Assembly (NCBI RefSeq): GCF_030551755.1 | Contig: NZ_JAUPEC010000009.1 | Coordinates: forward strand, 1 to 64,000 | Source of the DNA: Pseudocolwellia sp. AS88 | Lineage (GTDB): Bacteria; Pseudomonadota; Gammaproteobacteria; Enterobacterales; Alteromonadaceae | Length of the DNA: 64,000 bases | Reading direction: 5' to 3' | Part shown: positions 55,620 through 64,000 of the stretch, in pieces | Numbering within the stretch: position 1 is the stretch's first letter | Layout: each line of letters opens with the position of its first letter | The notes under the pieces: generated by a model | What the model was told of the DNA's origin: nothing | What the model saw: only the letters and a program-made list of their open reading frames with translations | Database searches by the model: none | Made by a program: the position numbers and the translations under genes

Positions 55620-56750
55620 ATGAGAAAAAAACTCTACAAATGGCATTCTATTGGTGCCCTTTTCGCTATGTTGCCGTTGCTTCTTATTTCTTTAACCGGG
55701 AGCATTTTGGTTTTTAAAGTTGAGTTAGACACTCTACTAATGCCAGATAAGATGCAAGTTACTAGCAACAATTCTGCGACTGATGTTACAAGAGCGAGTG
55801 AAAGAATGTCGTTAGATTTTTTGATGGCAAAGGTAAAATCTACATACCCTGAGCACGAAATAGGCAGTTGGGAAATATTTGACGATAAAAGCCGAACCGA
55901 TGCCGCTTATCTTATAAAACATTATACAACACAGTGGTCAAAAATTTATGTAAACCAATATACTGGCGAATTGTTGTCTACTCCTGTTGGTTTATCTGAT
56001 GATTTAACTGATTGGTTATTAGATTTACATTACAAGTTACTACTAGAAACTAACGGTATGTTTTTAGGTGCAATTGTTTCTATATTACTGTTGTTCTTAG
56101 GCATTAGCGGTATTGTTTTATATCGTAAATTTTGGGTAAACTTTTTTACTTTACGCTTTAAATTAGCCCGTAGAATTTTCTTTAGTGATTTACATAAGAT
56201 GATAGGTATATCAAGCTCCCCTGTTATTATCATTCTTGCTTTTACGGGTGCTTGGTGGAATGTATCAGAGGTTATTCATGAAGTATCTGAGCATATTATT
56301 GAAGAGCCGTATTTAATGGCAAAGCCTTTACACAATCAAGACTTATCAATTCAATCATTATTAGATCGTAATAAAGAGACGATTCAAGATTTTGAAGCAA
56401 CCTACCTGCTTATGCCCTACGAACCTGAAATGAATATTCTATTTTACGGTAAAGTAGATTCGCCTAATCCTTTGAATAGCGACTACTCAAGCACCATCAC
56501 TTACGATAAAAACTCTGGCAAGATGATCGATTATTTAGATGTAAGAACATCAAGTGCCGCCCATGTTTCAGTAGATAGCTTCAGAAAACTACACTTTGGA
56601 CACTTTGCCGGTTTACCAAGTAAAATAATTTGGTGTGTTTTAGGTTTAAGCCCTTCTATCTTAGCGTTTACTGGTCTGTATTTATATTTGTATAAAAACA
56701 GAAATAGAAAGGCATCAAAGCTTGTTAAGCTTAAAAGAGCAGTAAGTTAA
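55620..56750 (+). CDS. PepSY-associated membrane protein
   Basis: A 376-residue inner-membrane protein of the PepSY-TM family. Four membrane helices at about 11-33, 140-162, 196-216 and 337-360, with a periplasmic PepSY part between the first two (about 60-135) and another soluble part (about 225-330). Conserved W-H at the start and L-H-K / L-H-F-G-H segments, possible haem or metal ligands. Family members often assist TonB-dependent siderophore uptake as ferric-siderophore reductases; no receptor gene adjoins here. Confidence 0.88.
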   Translation: MRKKLYKWHSIGALFAMLPLLLISLTGSILVFKVELDTLLMPDKMQVTSNNSATDVTRASERMSLDFLMAKVKSTYPEHEIGSWEIFDDKSRTDAAYLIKHYTTQWSKIYVNQYTGELLSTPVGLSDDLTDWLLDLHYKLLLETNGMFLGAIVSILLLFLGISGIVLYRKFWVNFFTLRFKLARRIFFSDLHKMIGISSSPVIIILAFTGAWWNVSEVIHEVSEHIIEEPYLMAKPLHNQDLSIQSLLDRNKETIQDFEATYLLMPYEPEMNILFYGKVDSPNPLNSDYSSTITYDKNSGKMIDYLDVRTSSAAHVSVDSFRKLHFGHFAGLPSKIIWCVLGLSPSILAFTGLYLYLYKNRNRKASKLVKLKRAVS

Positions 56751-56884
56751 TGAAGCTACAGATGAAACGAGTCAGGCGTTAAACGGTCTATGCTTTAACA
56801 AATCAGGCATTAAGCAAACTTATTGTTTTTTTATAGTGGTTTGACATGGATATATAGGCATACATTAAAAGTAACAGACAAAAA

Positions 56885-56926
56885 AATAACTTAGCAGGAA
56901 TATCTGAATATTCTTGTTAAGTTATT
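56885..56926. terminator. Long hairpin between convergent genes
   Basis: A 19-bp stem with two G-U pairs (AATAACTTAGCAGGAATAT with 56908-56926) around CTGA, flanked by A and T tracts; ends the pilin gene on the minus strand and the PepSY gene on the plus strand. Confidence 0.8.
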
Positions 56927-56972
56927 GATTTTGTTTTGATGAAGGAATTAACTTACTAGACTTTATTGAAGG

Positions 56973-57497
56973 TTAGCAATCAGCAGTTTCTAAGCCTATT
57001 TCTGGTTCTCGACCATCTTGATGATTAACGTAATACACACTACACTGATCGTTAAAGCTATACCCATTTGAGTAAATTTTAGCTATGCCCCCTGTACCTG
57101 AAGTTGTAATGCCACTTGGGATACTTTGTTGATTTCCTCTAGCGCACCATTCATCCTCACAAACCTCATCAGGAACTGATGTAAAATCTACGTTATCTAA
57201 ATTTACTACATACTTAAGACTAGCTGACCATTGAGCTGTAGGATAACCGCTATGTACATCAATGGTGACATCACCAAGTGCCATTGAGTCCAAGTCTGAT
57301 GTTTTATCTTGTACAATAGCTTTAGCATGGACCATATTGGTACCACTACGAATAGCACCTAGCATACCTTGAAGTTTAGCCACGGTTGCGTCAGAAGTTA
57401 GATCGATAAATTTAGGTGCTGCAGTGGCTGCTAAAATCCCTAATATAACAATCACCACAACTAATTCTATTAAAGTGAAACCTTTGTTCTTTTTCAT
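56973..57497 (-). CDS. Type IV pilin, MSHA-like
   Basis: A 174-residue prepilin. The leader MKKNKG is cut before F-T-L-I-E-L, and the hydrophobic N-terminal helix (V-V-V-I-V-I-L-G-I-L) packs pilus subunits. The C-terminal part has cysteines (C-E-D-E-W-C, and later Q-C and a terminal C) that likely form disulfide loops. Most like MSHA pilins. Secretion genes are not near, so it relies on a pilus system elsewhere. The ATG at 57497 with AAGG fits the leader; the longer frame does not. Confidence 0.9.
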   Translation of the reverse strand: MKKNKGFTLIELVVVIVILGILAATAAPKFIDLTSDATVAKLQGMLGAIRSGTNMVHAKAIVQDKTSDLDSMALGDVTIDVHSGYPTAQWSASLKYVVNLDNVDFTSVPDEVCEDEWCARGNQQSIPSGITTSGTGGIAKIYSNGYSFNDQCSVYYVNHQDGREPEIGLETADC

Positions 57498-57609
57498 AAA
57501 GTTAACCTTATTATCTGCTTTGTTTATTTGATTCACACCAAACAAACAAAATAATATACAACTTATAAACTGTACGAATTTTAAATAGCTGTTTTATACA
57601 ACAGCTCTA

Positions 57610-57633
57610 TAGCACTGAGAATTTATCAGTGCT
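57610..57633. terminator. Hairpin between ydiJ-type gene and pilin gene
   Basis: Perfect 8-bp stem AGCACTGA / TCAGTGCT with a 7-base loop, 80 bases after the ydiJ-type stop on the minus strand. No T tract, so termination is uncertain. Confidence 0.45.
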
Positions 57634-57713
57634 CAAATACCATCACTATATCTGCCATTAAAAATAAAACTTAAACTATTAGATCTAGTTATAGTTAAAT
57701 ACAACAACTGAGT

Positions 57714-60700
57714 TTAAAGAAGCTCAGCCAGTACTTGTGCGGGATGTCTTGCTTTTAAATCAGCAAAGCGTTTCGTTTGGCTTCTACAAGAAAAACCTGT
57801 AACCACGATTTGTTGAGAATTTAAGCGCTCTACTTTCGGCTCCCAGCTTGATTCAAATAAAGCTTTAGAGTTTTCTAAGTTCACTTTTTCATGACCGTAT
57901 GTTCCTGCCATGCCACAACAACCCACACTTTGCTTTTGTAGCGATAAACCTAAACCTTTAAAAATAGCGATCCATTGTGCTTCACTATTCGGTAAGGCGG
58001 TTTTCTCTGTACAGTGGGAAAACAGTTGATAGTCAATATCAGAGGACAATTGAATATTGGCTTTAATCTCGTCTAATTTCGGTGTTAACCATTCATGTGC
58101 TAACAATACAGAGAAATCGCCACGCTTATCACCTAATATTTGTTTGTATTCGTCGCGGTAACATAAAACTAACGAAGCATCTAAACCCACCATAGATAAG
58201 TTAAGGGCTTGCAGCTTATTTAAAAACTCTGCGCTGTTTTTAGCTGTGCTAGCAAAGCGTGATAAAAAGCCTTTAACATGCTGAGCTTTACCATTAGGTT
58301 TGAAAGGCAATAATACAGGTTTATAACCACACTTCTTGGCTAGCAACATCATCGACTCAACCGTAGCAGCGTCGTAATAAGAAGTGAACGGGTCTTGAAC
58401 GATTAATAAGTATTGTTTACGCTCTTCTTCAGATAGTGCTTCTAGTTTGCTTAAATCGAAGGCTTCAAATACACCGGCATTAATTTGTTCGTTAACACTG
58501 CTTTCAAGTGTTGGCACAGACAGCAATGGTGTATTCACATAACCGATAGTTGCACTAGAAAATTTGTCATAAATTTTTGAACCTAAAACACTATTCACTA
58601 ACTTAGGTGCTTTCGCCAAAATAGGTGTGATTATCTCAACGTTTGCCACTAAGTGATCTTTTAGCGGACGGAAATAACGTGTGTGATATAAGTTAACAAA
58701 ACGCGATTTAAAATCAGGAACATCTACTTTAATCGGACACTGGCTAACACAAGATTTACATGCCAAACAACCCGACATAGCTTCCATAACTTCGTGTGAA
58801 AAGTCGTTTTTATAATCGTTAGAAAAGCGACTTTTCATCTTAAATAAGGTTTGTTCAAGTAGTTGTTTAACAGACCAACCACTTACGTCTTGCTCTAGCT
58901 TAAGAACGTCAACGCCTTTTACTTCTAATAAGCGTAACCATTCGCGCATTAAGCCAGCTCTACCTTTCGGAGAATGACGTCGGTCACGCGTTACTTTACT
59001 TGAAGGACACATTGGGCTATCTACATCATAGTTAAAACATAACCCGTTACCATTACAGTCTAATGCTGACTTGAATGAGTCTTTCACTTCAATAGGGATT
59101 TGACGGTCGTAAAAACCACGTTTAATGGCATCAACAGATACCAGTTTTTCAGTAGATTCTAGCGGTGTACAAATCTTACCTGGGTTCATTTTGTTAAGGG
59201 GATCGAATGCCCCTTTCACTTTACGAAGTTCTAAGAATAACTCTTCACCAAAAAACTCTGGGCCATATTCACTACGATAACCACGACCATGTTCACCCCA
59301 CATTAAACCGCCATATTTTGCAGTTAAGGCAACCACTTGATCTGAAATTTGACGCAGTAAAACTTCTTGCTCTGGGTCACACATATCTAATGCTGGACGC
59401 ACATGTAAAACACCAGCATCGACATGGCCAAACATTCCGTATTGTAAATTATGGCTATCAAGTAGCGCTCTAAATTCAACAATATAATCAGCTAAGTTTT
59501 CTGGTGGTACGGCTGTATCTTCAGCAAAGGCTATTGGTTTTTGACGCCCTTTAGTATTTCCTAATAAACCAACAGCTTTTTTACGCATTGCATAAAGTTT
59601 GTTAATGCTAGCGAGATCACTCGTTACTTGGTAACCAATAATACCGCCAATGCTATTTTCAATTTCGTTATCTAAACGTGCTGTTAGTTCAGCCACTTGT
59701 TCAGCTAAGTCTTCAACACTTCTCCCGTTGTATTCAACAACGTTAATGCCATCCATTACCTTGCCTTCAACATCGGTAATAAGGTCGCTAACGGAATGCC
59801 ATACAATATCTTGTTTTGCTAAGTTAAGTACTTTGCTGTCAATGGTTTCAACTGATGTTGCTTTAGCTTCTACTAAGGCTGGAGAATGTCTTAAAGCTGA
59901 ATCGAAGCTATCATATTTAATATTAATAACTGTTTTAGCTTTTAAAATTTCGTTTAAGTCGAGCTTGGCTTCACATACAAAAGCTAAAGAACCTTCAGAG
60001 CCTGTAATAATTCGGCTTAGGTCAACTTGTGTTAAATCAGCATTAAATACGTTTTCTAAATCGTATCCTGTTAAAAAGCGATTTAAACGTGGGAATTTCT
60101 CAAGTATTTGTTCACGGTTATCTTTACCGCTTGCAAGCACTTGTTTAAGTATTTTGCCTAAGCTTGAGTCTTCTTGAGAAAGCTCTTCTGCTGCTTCCAT
60201 ACTCATAGGTTTTGTATGTAAAAAATCACCGTTGGCTAAGATCGATTCTAGCTCTAAAACATGATCTGAAGTTTTTCCGTAATATAAAGAACCTTGACCG
60301 GAAGCATCTGTATTGATCATGCCGCCAATGGTTGCACGGTTACTTGTTGATAAATCTGGTGCGAAAAAGAAACCAAAAGGACGTAAATAAGCATTTAATT
60401 GGTCTTTAACAACACCTGCTTCAACTCTTACCCAATTCTCTTTTACGTTAATTTCTAATATACGGTTCATGTACTTAGATAAATCAACAACAATACCTGG
60501 TGTTAAACTTTGACCGTTAGTACCTGTTCCGCCACCTCTTGCACTGAATTTAATTTTGTTAAATTTTTCTTCATTAGCAAGTTGAGTAATAATTTGTACG
60601 TCGAATTTATTGCGAGGATTTAGAACCAACTGCGGTAATTGCTGATATACACTATTGTCTGTAGCCACAGACAAACGAGCACTATATTGACAGCTAATAT

Positions 60701-60788
60701 CACCTTGATATGGCTTTGTTTGTAATACGCGGGCAAACTCTTGATAGAGTGGTTCTACTACTTCGATATGGTCGATTCTAGGTAACAT
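57714..60788 (-). CDS. ydiJ: FAD and 4Fe-4S D-2-hydroxyacid dehydrogenase, YdiJ type
   Basis: A 1024-residue flavin/iron-sulfur protein that reads as an ortholog of E. coli YdiJ, which is reported as a D-2-hydroxyglutarate dehydrogenase. N-terminal FAD domain with A-R-G-G-G-T-G-T-N-G-Q (about 66-76); FAD-oxidase C domain; Fe-S region with C-L-A-C-K-S-C-V-S-Q-C-P (about 685-696); C-terminal CCG-like part with S-V-G-C-C-G-M-A-G-T. I choose the ATG at 60788, as in relatives, over the TTG 18 bases before it. Single gene. Confidence 0.95.
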   Translation of the reverse strand: MLPRIDHIEVVEPLYQEFARVLQTKPYQGDISCQYSARLSVATDNSVYQQLPQLVLNPRNKFDVQIITQLANEEKFNKIKFSARGGGTGTNGQSLTPGIVVDLSKYMNRILEINVKENWVRVEAGVVKDQLNAYLRPFGFFFAPDLSTSNRATIGGMINTDASGQGSLYYGKTSDHVLELESILANGDFLHTKPMSMEAAEELSQEDSSLGKILKQVLASGKDNREQILEKFPRLNRFLTGYDLENVFNADLTQVDLSRIITGSEGSLAFVCEAKLDLNEILKAKTVINIKYDSFDSALRHSPALVEAKATSVETIDSKVLNLAKQDIVWHSVSDLITDVEGKVMDGINVVEYNGRSVEDLAEQVAELTARLDNEIENSIGGIIGYQVTSDLASINKLYAMRKKAVGLLGNTKGRQKPIAFAEDTAVPPENLADYIVEFRALLDSHNLQYGMFGHVDAGVLHVRPALDMCDPEQEVLLRQISDQVVALTAKYGGLMWGEHGRGYRSEYGPEFFGEELFLELRKVKGAFDPLNKMNPGKICTPLESTEKLVSVDAIKRGFYDRQIPIEVKDSFKSALDCNGNGLCFNYDVDSPMCPSSKVTRDRRHSPKGRAGLMREWLRLLEVKGVDVLKLEQDVSGWSVKQLLEQTLFKMKSRFSNDYKNDFSHEVMEAMSGCLACKSCVSQCPIKVDVPDFKSRFVNLYHTRYFRPLKDHLVANVEIITPILAKAPKLVNSVLGSKIYDKFSSATIGYVNTPLLSVPTLESSVNEQINAGVFEAFDLSKLEALSEEERKQYLLIVQDPFTSYYDAATVESMMLLAKKCGYKPVLLPFKPNGKAQHVKGFLSRFASTAKNSAEFLNKLQALNLSMVGLDASLVLCYRDEYKQILGDKRGDFSVLLAHEWLTPKLDEIKANIQLSSDIDYQLFSHCTEKTALPNSEAQWIAIFKGLGLSLQKQSVGCCGMAGTYGHEKVNLENSKALFESSWEPKVERLNSQQIVVTGFSCRSQTKRFADLKARHPAQVLAELL

Positions 60789-61140
60789 ATTATTATATTT
60801 TGGCAACGTTTATTATGCTCTGAGTATATCACGCTGTTATGGATAATTAATGCATAAAAGTAGAAAAAAAGTAGTAGATTATTGGTTTATAAGATATAAA
60901 TTTATCAGCTAACAGAGCAGTAAAAACACGATAGAACAACCATTGTTAAAGCATTAATTCAGTGTTCAATCGAGTCTTTGCATTAACAAGTGTAAAAGTA
61001 TCTGTACTTTATAAGCATATTTTAGCGTTATCCATTCGTATATTAATCAGATAAACCATTAACTCAGCACGAGTTTACCTGTACAATTTAGTCATTAAAT
61101 ACTTTCTCATTTATCTGAGTACAACTCTTTAGAAAATACC
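60789..61140. other. Divergent promoter region between ydiJ and the DAHP synthase gene
   Basis: About 350 AT-rich bases. TGTAAA-AGTATC-TGTACT at about 60991-61008 is a weak match to a TyrR box, which would be sensible upstream of a DAHP synthase gene, but only the left arm is good. No gene or repeat seen. Confidence 0.3.
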
Positions 61141-62199
61141 ATGACAATTAAAACTGATGAATTACGCACTACCCTTATCGATAATTTAGTATCTCCTGCA
61201 GAGTTGGCTAATCAAATTCCTCTTGATCAAGAAACTGCTGATTTTATTATTGAAAGTAGAAAGAACATTGAAAAGATCATTTCAGGTGAAGACGACAGAC
61301 TACTTCTTATTATTGGTCCTTGTTCAATTCATGATCCTGAAGCAGCTATCGATTACGCTAAAAAACTTAAAGTATTAAGTGATAAGCATGCAAATGAATT
61401 ATTGATTGTTATGCGTGTGTATTTTGAAAAACCTAGAACCACTGTAGGTTGGAAAGGTTTAATTAGTGATCCTAATTTAGACAAATCTTTCAATGTTGCT
61501 AAAGGTTTAAACCTTGCGCGTAACTTATTAATGGAAGTTAACAAAATAGGTTTATCGGCTGGTACTGAATTTTTAGATATGGTTACTGGCCAATATATAT
61601 CAGACTTGATCAGCTGGGGAGCTATTGGTGCACGTACTACTGAAAGCCAAGTTCATAGAGAATTAGCTTCTGCACTTTCATGCCCTGTTGGTTTTAAAAA
61701 TGGTACCGATGGTAATATCCAAATTGCGCTAGATGCGATTAAAGCAGCAAGTGTTCCTCATGTTTTATATTCACCAGATAAAAGTGGCCAAATGTGTATT
61801 TATCAAACACATGGTAATCCACATTCTCATGTAATTTTACGTGGTGGTAAAATACCAAATTATCACGCAGAAGATATTAAACAAACTCAAGAGTCGTTAA
61901 CTAAAGCCAATATAAGCACTAAAATCATGGTGGATTGTAGTCACGGTAATAGCTATAAAGATCATAAGAAACAAATCGATGTGGCTAAATCTATTGCGAA
62001 TCAAATAGAAAATGGCGAAAAGTCAATCTTTGGTTTGATGGTTGAAAGCTTTTTAGTTGAAGGCAATCAAAAAGTAGAATCAATTGATACGTTAACTTAT
62101 GGCCAAAGTATTACTGATGCTTGTGTTAATTTAGATGAAAGTGAAGACATTATTAACTTACTTGCGAATGCAGTAACCGTTGCTCGCTCAAAAAAGTAA
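61141..62199 (+). CDS. 3-deoxy-7-phosphoheptulonate (DAHP) synthase, class I
   Basis: First enzyme of the shikimate pathway: joins phosphoenolpyruvate and erythrose 4-phosphate. The 352-residue length fits the AroF/AroG/AroH type. Visible motifs are L-L-I-I-G-P-C-S-I-H-D (metal Cys), F-E-K-P-R-T-T-V-G-W-K-G, S-A-G-T-E, G-F-K-N-G-T-D and V-D-C-S-H-G-N-S. Which aromatic amino acid inhibits it cannot be read with confidence. Single gene. Confidence 0.95.
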   Translation: MTIKTDELRTTLIDNLVSPAELANQIPLDQETADFIIESRKNIEKIISGEDDRLLLIIGPCSIHDPEAAIDYAKKLKVLSDKHANELLIVMRVYFEKPRTTVGWKGLISDPNLDKSFNVAKGLNLARNLLMEVNKIGLSAGTEFLDMVTGQYISDLISWGAIGARTTESQVHRELASALSCPVGFKNGTDGNIQIALDAIKAASVPHVLYSPDKSGQMCIYQTHGNPHSHVILRGGKIPNYHAEDIKQTQESLTKANISTKIMVDCSHGNSYKDHKKQIDVAKSIANQIENGEKSIFGLMVESFLVEGNQKVESIDTLTYGQSITDACVNLDESEDIINLLANAVTVARSKK

Positions 62200-62217
62200 A
62201 AAGTAAAAAGTAAATTA

Positions 62218-62338
62218 AGCTAACTATAAACTCATTTTTAGTTAGCTAACTTGTTCAAGATCAAAAAGAAAACCTTTCTTAGTCGCCTCAATCAAAAACA
62301 ATTTGACCTTAAAGATATATTCGCTATATCTTTAAGGT
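62218..62338 (+). terminator. Hairpins after the DAHP synthase gene
   Basis: A small stem AGCTAACT / AGTTAGCT (62218-62247) is followed by a perfect 14-bp stem (ACCTTAAAGATATA, 62306-62319, with 62325-62338) around a 5-base loop. The second lacks a strong T tract. They separate this gene from the sulfatase gene. Confidence 0.6.
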
Positions 62339-62463
62339 TATTAATTTCTGTGTAAGCATTTTAAATTTAAATCCCAAAAGCTATTCACAATACGCTATTG
62401 TTAACTTACTCAGGAAATATCACCGTTCTTTATCATTATTTAAATAAAGCAAGGAGGCAGATT

Positions 62464-64000
62464 ATGACTATGTTAACTAAACCTAGGTTTACTTTAACAA
62501 AACTCGTAAAAACTAACCCTATTCGTCACTTATTATCTTTATCACTGATAATGTCATTTTCTGCAGTTATTCTTACAGGTTGTAGCCAGGAAGGTACACA
62601 AGCTGAAAACAATTCAAATTCAAAAATTGATAAACCCAATGTTATTATTTTTTACGTTGATGATTTGGGTTATGGCGACTTAGGTGTTTACGGAGCAAAA
62701 GACGTTAAAACACCAAATGTTGACGCGCTTGCTAAAAATGGCATTCGATTTACTGATGCTCACAGTTACTCTGCAACAGGTACACCTTCTCACTATTCGT
62801 TGTTAACAGGTGAATATGGCTTTCGTGAGAATGTAACGTTATTAAAAGAAGATTCAGAATTAATTATCCCAAGCAACAAACCAACCTTACCTAAATTATT
62901 TAAAAGATCTGGATATAATACAGCGGTTATTGGTAAATGGTTATTAGGTTTGGGAGATGCTAAATCTGATGTTAATTGGAACGAAAAAGTACCTTTAGGA
63001 CCTTCAGAAGTAGGATTCGATTACAGTTTTATTATTCCTGGGGCGGTAGAGAAAGTTCCTACTATTTATCTTGAAGATCAATATGTAGTTAACTTAAAAG
63101 AAACTGATCCTATTTCTATTAGTTTAGAAAAAAAAATTGGAGACAGACCAACAGGTGCTGAAAATCCAGAGCTTTTATTGCAACCAGCTGATGAATTACA
63201 TAGTGGTAGCATTATTAATGGAATAAGCCGGATTGGTTGGATGAAAGGTGGTAAAGACGCTGAATGGAAAGATGACAATTTTTCAGAAATATTTACTAAT
63301 ATGGCCGACTTTTATATTGAAGATTACCAAGAAGCCCCCTTTTTCTTATTTTTCTCATTTCATGATATTCATGTTCCTCGTATGCCTAACGAGATGTTTA
63401 AAGGAACGAGTAGCATGGGCCCCCGTGGAGACTCTATTGCACAAATGGATTGGATCACAGGCCAAGTGGTTAACAAACTGAAAGCAAAAGGTTTACTTGA
63501 TAATACCTTAATTATTTTTACCAGTGACAATGGTCCTGTGCTGATGGATGGTTACAAAGATGGCGCAGATGAATTACTAGGTGACCACAAACCTGCCGGT
63601 GACTTTAGAGGTGGCAAGTACAGCGCGTTTGAAGCAGGTACTCGTGTTCCAACCATTATTCATTACCCTAATAAAATCAAACCAGGTGTTAGTAATGCGT
63701 TAATGAGCCAAGTAGATATATATGCTTCTCTAGCTAATATGCTAAACATAGAGCTTGCAAAAAATGAAGCGATAGACAGTGAGAATCATTTAAAAGCTTG
63801 GTTCAATCCTCTAAGTACTGGTAGAACAGAATTACTGCTTGAGTCGCAAACATTCGCTTTAAGAACTCAAGAATGGAAGTATATTGCTCCTAGTAAGAAA
63901 AAAGTTGATTGGATCAAACAAGAAAAAAATATTGAGTCAGGTGTATCGCCTATTCCTCAACTTTTTAATGTTTTAAAAGATCCTTCAGAGACAAAAGACC
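62464..64000 (+). CDS. Sulfatase-family lipoprotein with altered active site (partial)
   Basis: At least 512 residues, running off the window. A strong AAGGAGG site precedes the ATG. Lipobox L-T-G-C (Cys 40), then a type I sulfatase fold: D66-D67 metal ligands, H-D-I-H-V-P, S-D-N-G-P and G-D-H-K-P-A-G-D-F-R-G-G-K. But the formylglycine motif C-x-P-S-R reads G106-T-P-S-H110, and G-K-W-H-L-G reads G-K-W-L160-L-G, so the nucleophile and two partner residues are replaced. It probably is not a working sulfatase, though it could bind sulfated sugar or use another nucleophile. Confidence 0.88.
   Translation, partial: MTMLTKPRFTLTKLVKTNPIRHLLSLSLIMSFSAVILTGCSQEGTQAENNSNSKIDKPNVIIFYVDDLGYGDLGVYGAKDVKTPNVDALAKNGIRFTDAHSYSATGTPSHYSLLTGEYGFRENVTLLKEDSELIIPSNKPTLPKLFKRSGYNTAVIGKWLLGLGDAKSDVNWNEKVPLGPSEVGFDYSFIIPGAVEKVPTIYLEDQYVVNLKETDPISISLEKKIGDRPTGAENPELLLQPADELHSGSIINGISRIGWMKGGKDAEWKDDNFSEIFTNMADFYIEDYQEAPFFLFFSFHDIHVPRMPNEMFKGTSSMGPRGDSIAQMDWITGQVVNKLKAKGLLDNTLIIFTSDNGPVLMDGYKDGADELLGDHKPAGDFRGGKYSAFEAGTRVPTIIHYPNKIKPGVSNALMSQVDIYASLANMLNIELAKNEAIDSENHLKAWFNPLSTGRTELLLESQTFALRTQEWKYIAPSKKKVDWIKQEKNIESGVSPIPQLFNVLKDPSETKD

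Noticed and set aside
60991-61008. TyrR box before the DAHP synthase gene
   Set aside because: Only the left arm TGTAAA matches; the right arm TGTACT is too far from TTTACA. Kept only as a remark.

Overview
The window is an AT-rich stretch of ordinary chromosome from a marine gammaproteobacterium. Most core genes (bioABCDF, asnS, htpX, hrpA, secDF, ydiJ, aroG-type) read like those of Alteromonadales, probably near Colwellia, Thalassotalea or Psychrosphaera; the sequence alone does not fix the genus. No rRNA, CRISPR array, prophage or complete insertion sequence is visible. One tRNA gene (Ser, UGA) is present.

Layout. 1-72 is the 3' end of a group II intron, followed by a small membrane protein and a half-size UPF0016 transporter. 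1284-6420 is the biotin cluster, bioB-F-C-D (minus) divergent from bioA (plus) around a BirA-type operator. 6549-9624 holds a small membrane protein, asnS and htpX. 9773-14479 encodes a surface pair: a cohesin-like protein with a PEP-CTERM-like tail and a large secreted double nuclease ending in a dockerin. 15109-27590 is housekeeping and stress genes (two nitroreductases, hrpA, CBS protein, CreA, VOC, hydrolase/OsmC fusion, NrtS-like, GNAT, patatin). 27899-30934 is a PL6 alginate-lyase lipoprotein. 31539-34288 is secD-secF. 35066-36751 is a zinc-limitation unit: two Zur-like boxes, a MerC-like protein and a COG0523 GTPase. 36874-43184 has small unknown genes, an HxlR regulator, an aldehyde dehydrogenase, a 2OG-Fe(II) oxygenase and a B12/radical SAM protein. 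43607-45883 is a probable defence pair: an Mrr-like nuclease and a nuclease-ImmA/IrrE fusion. 46791-49540 is an IorAB-like molybdenum dehydrogenase. 49541-51815 carries two copies of a 160-bp MITE-like element, a truncated XRE regulator and the tRNA. 52356-55189 is a lipoprotein plus M6 metalloprotease operon. Then come a PepSY membrane protein, a lone MSHA-like pilin, a ydiJ-type dehydrogenase, DAHP synthase, and at the edge a sulfatase-family lipoprotein that lacks key catalytic residues.

The accessory genes point to life on particles or algae: alginate lyase, sulfatase-family protein, secreted DNase, secreted protease, and two different C-terminal surface-sorting tags. Strongest leads: the cohesin/dockerin nuclease pair (9773-14479); a lipoprotein that resembles the N-terminal region of the protease encoded next to it (52356-55189); the degenerate sulfatase (62464-64000); the nuclease/ImmA-IrrE pair (43607-45883); and the MITE family (49694-49853, 51451-51610).
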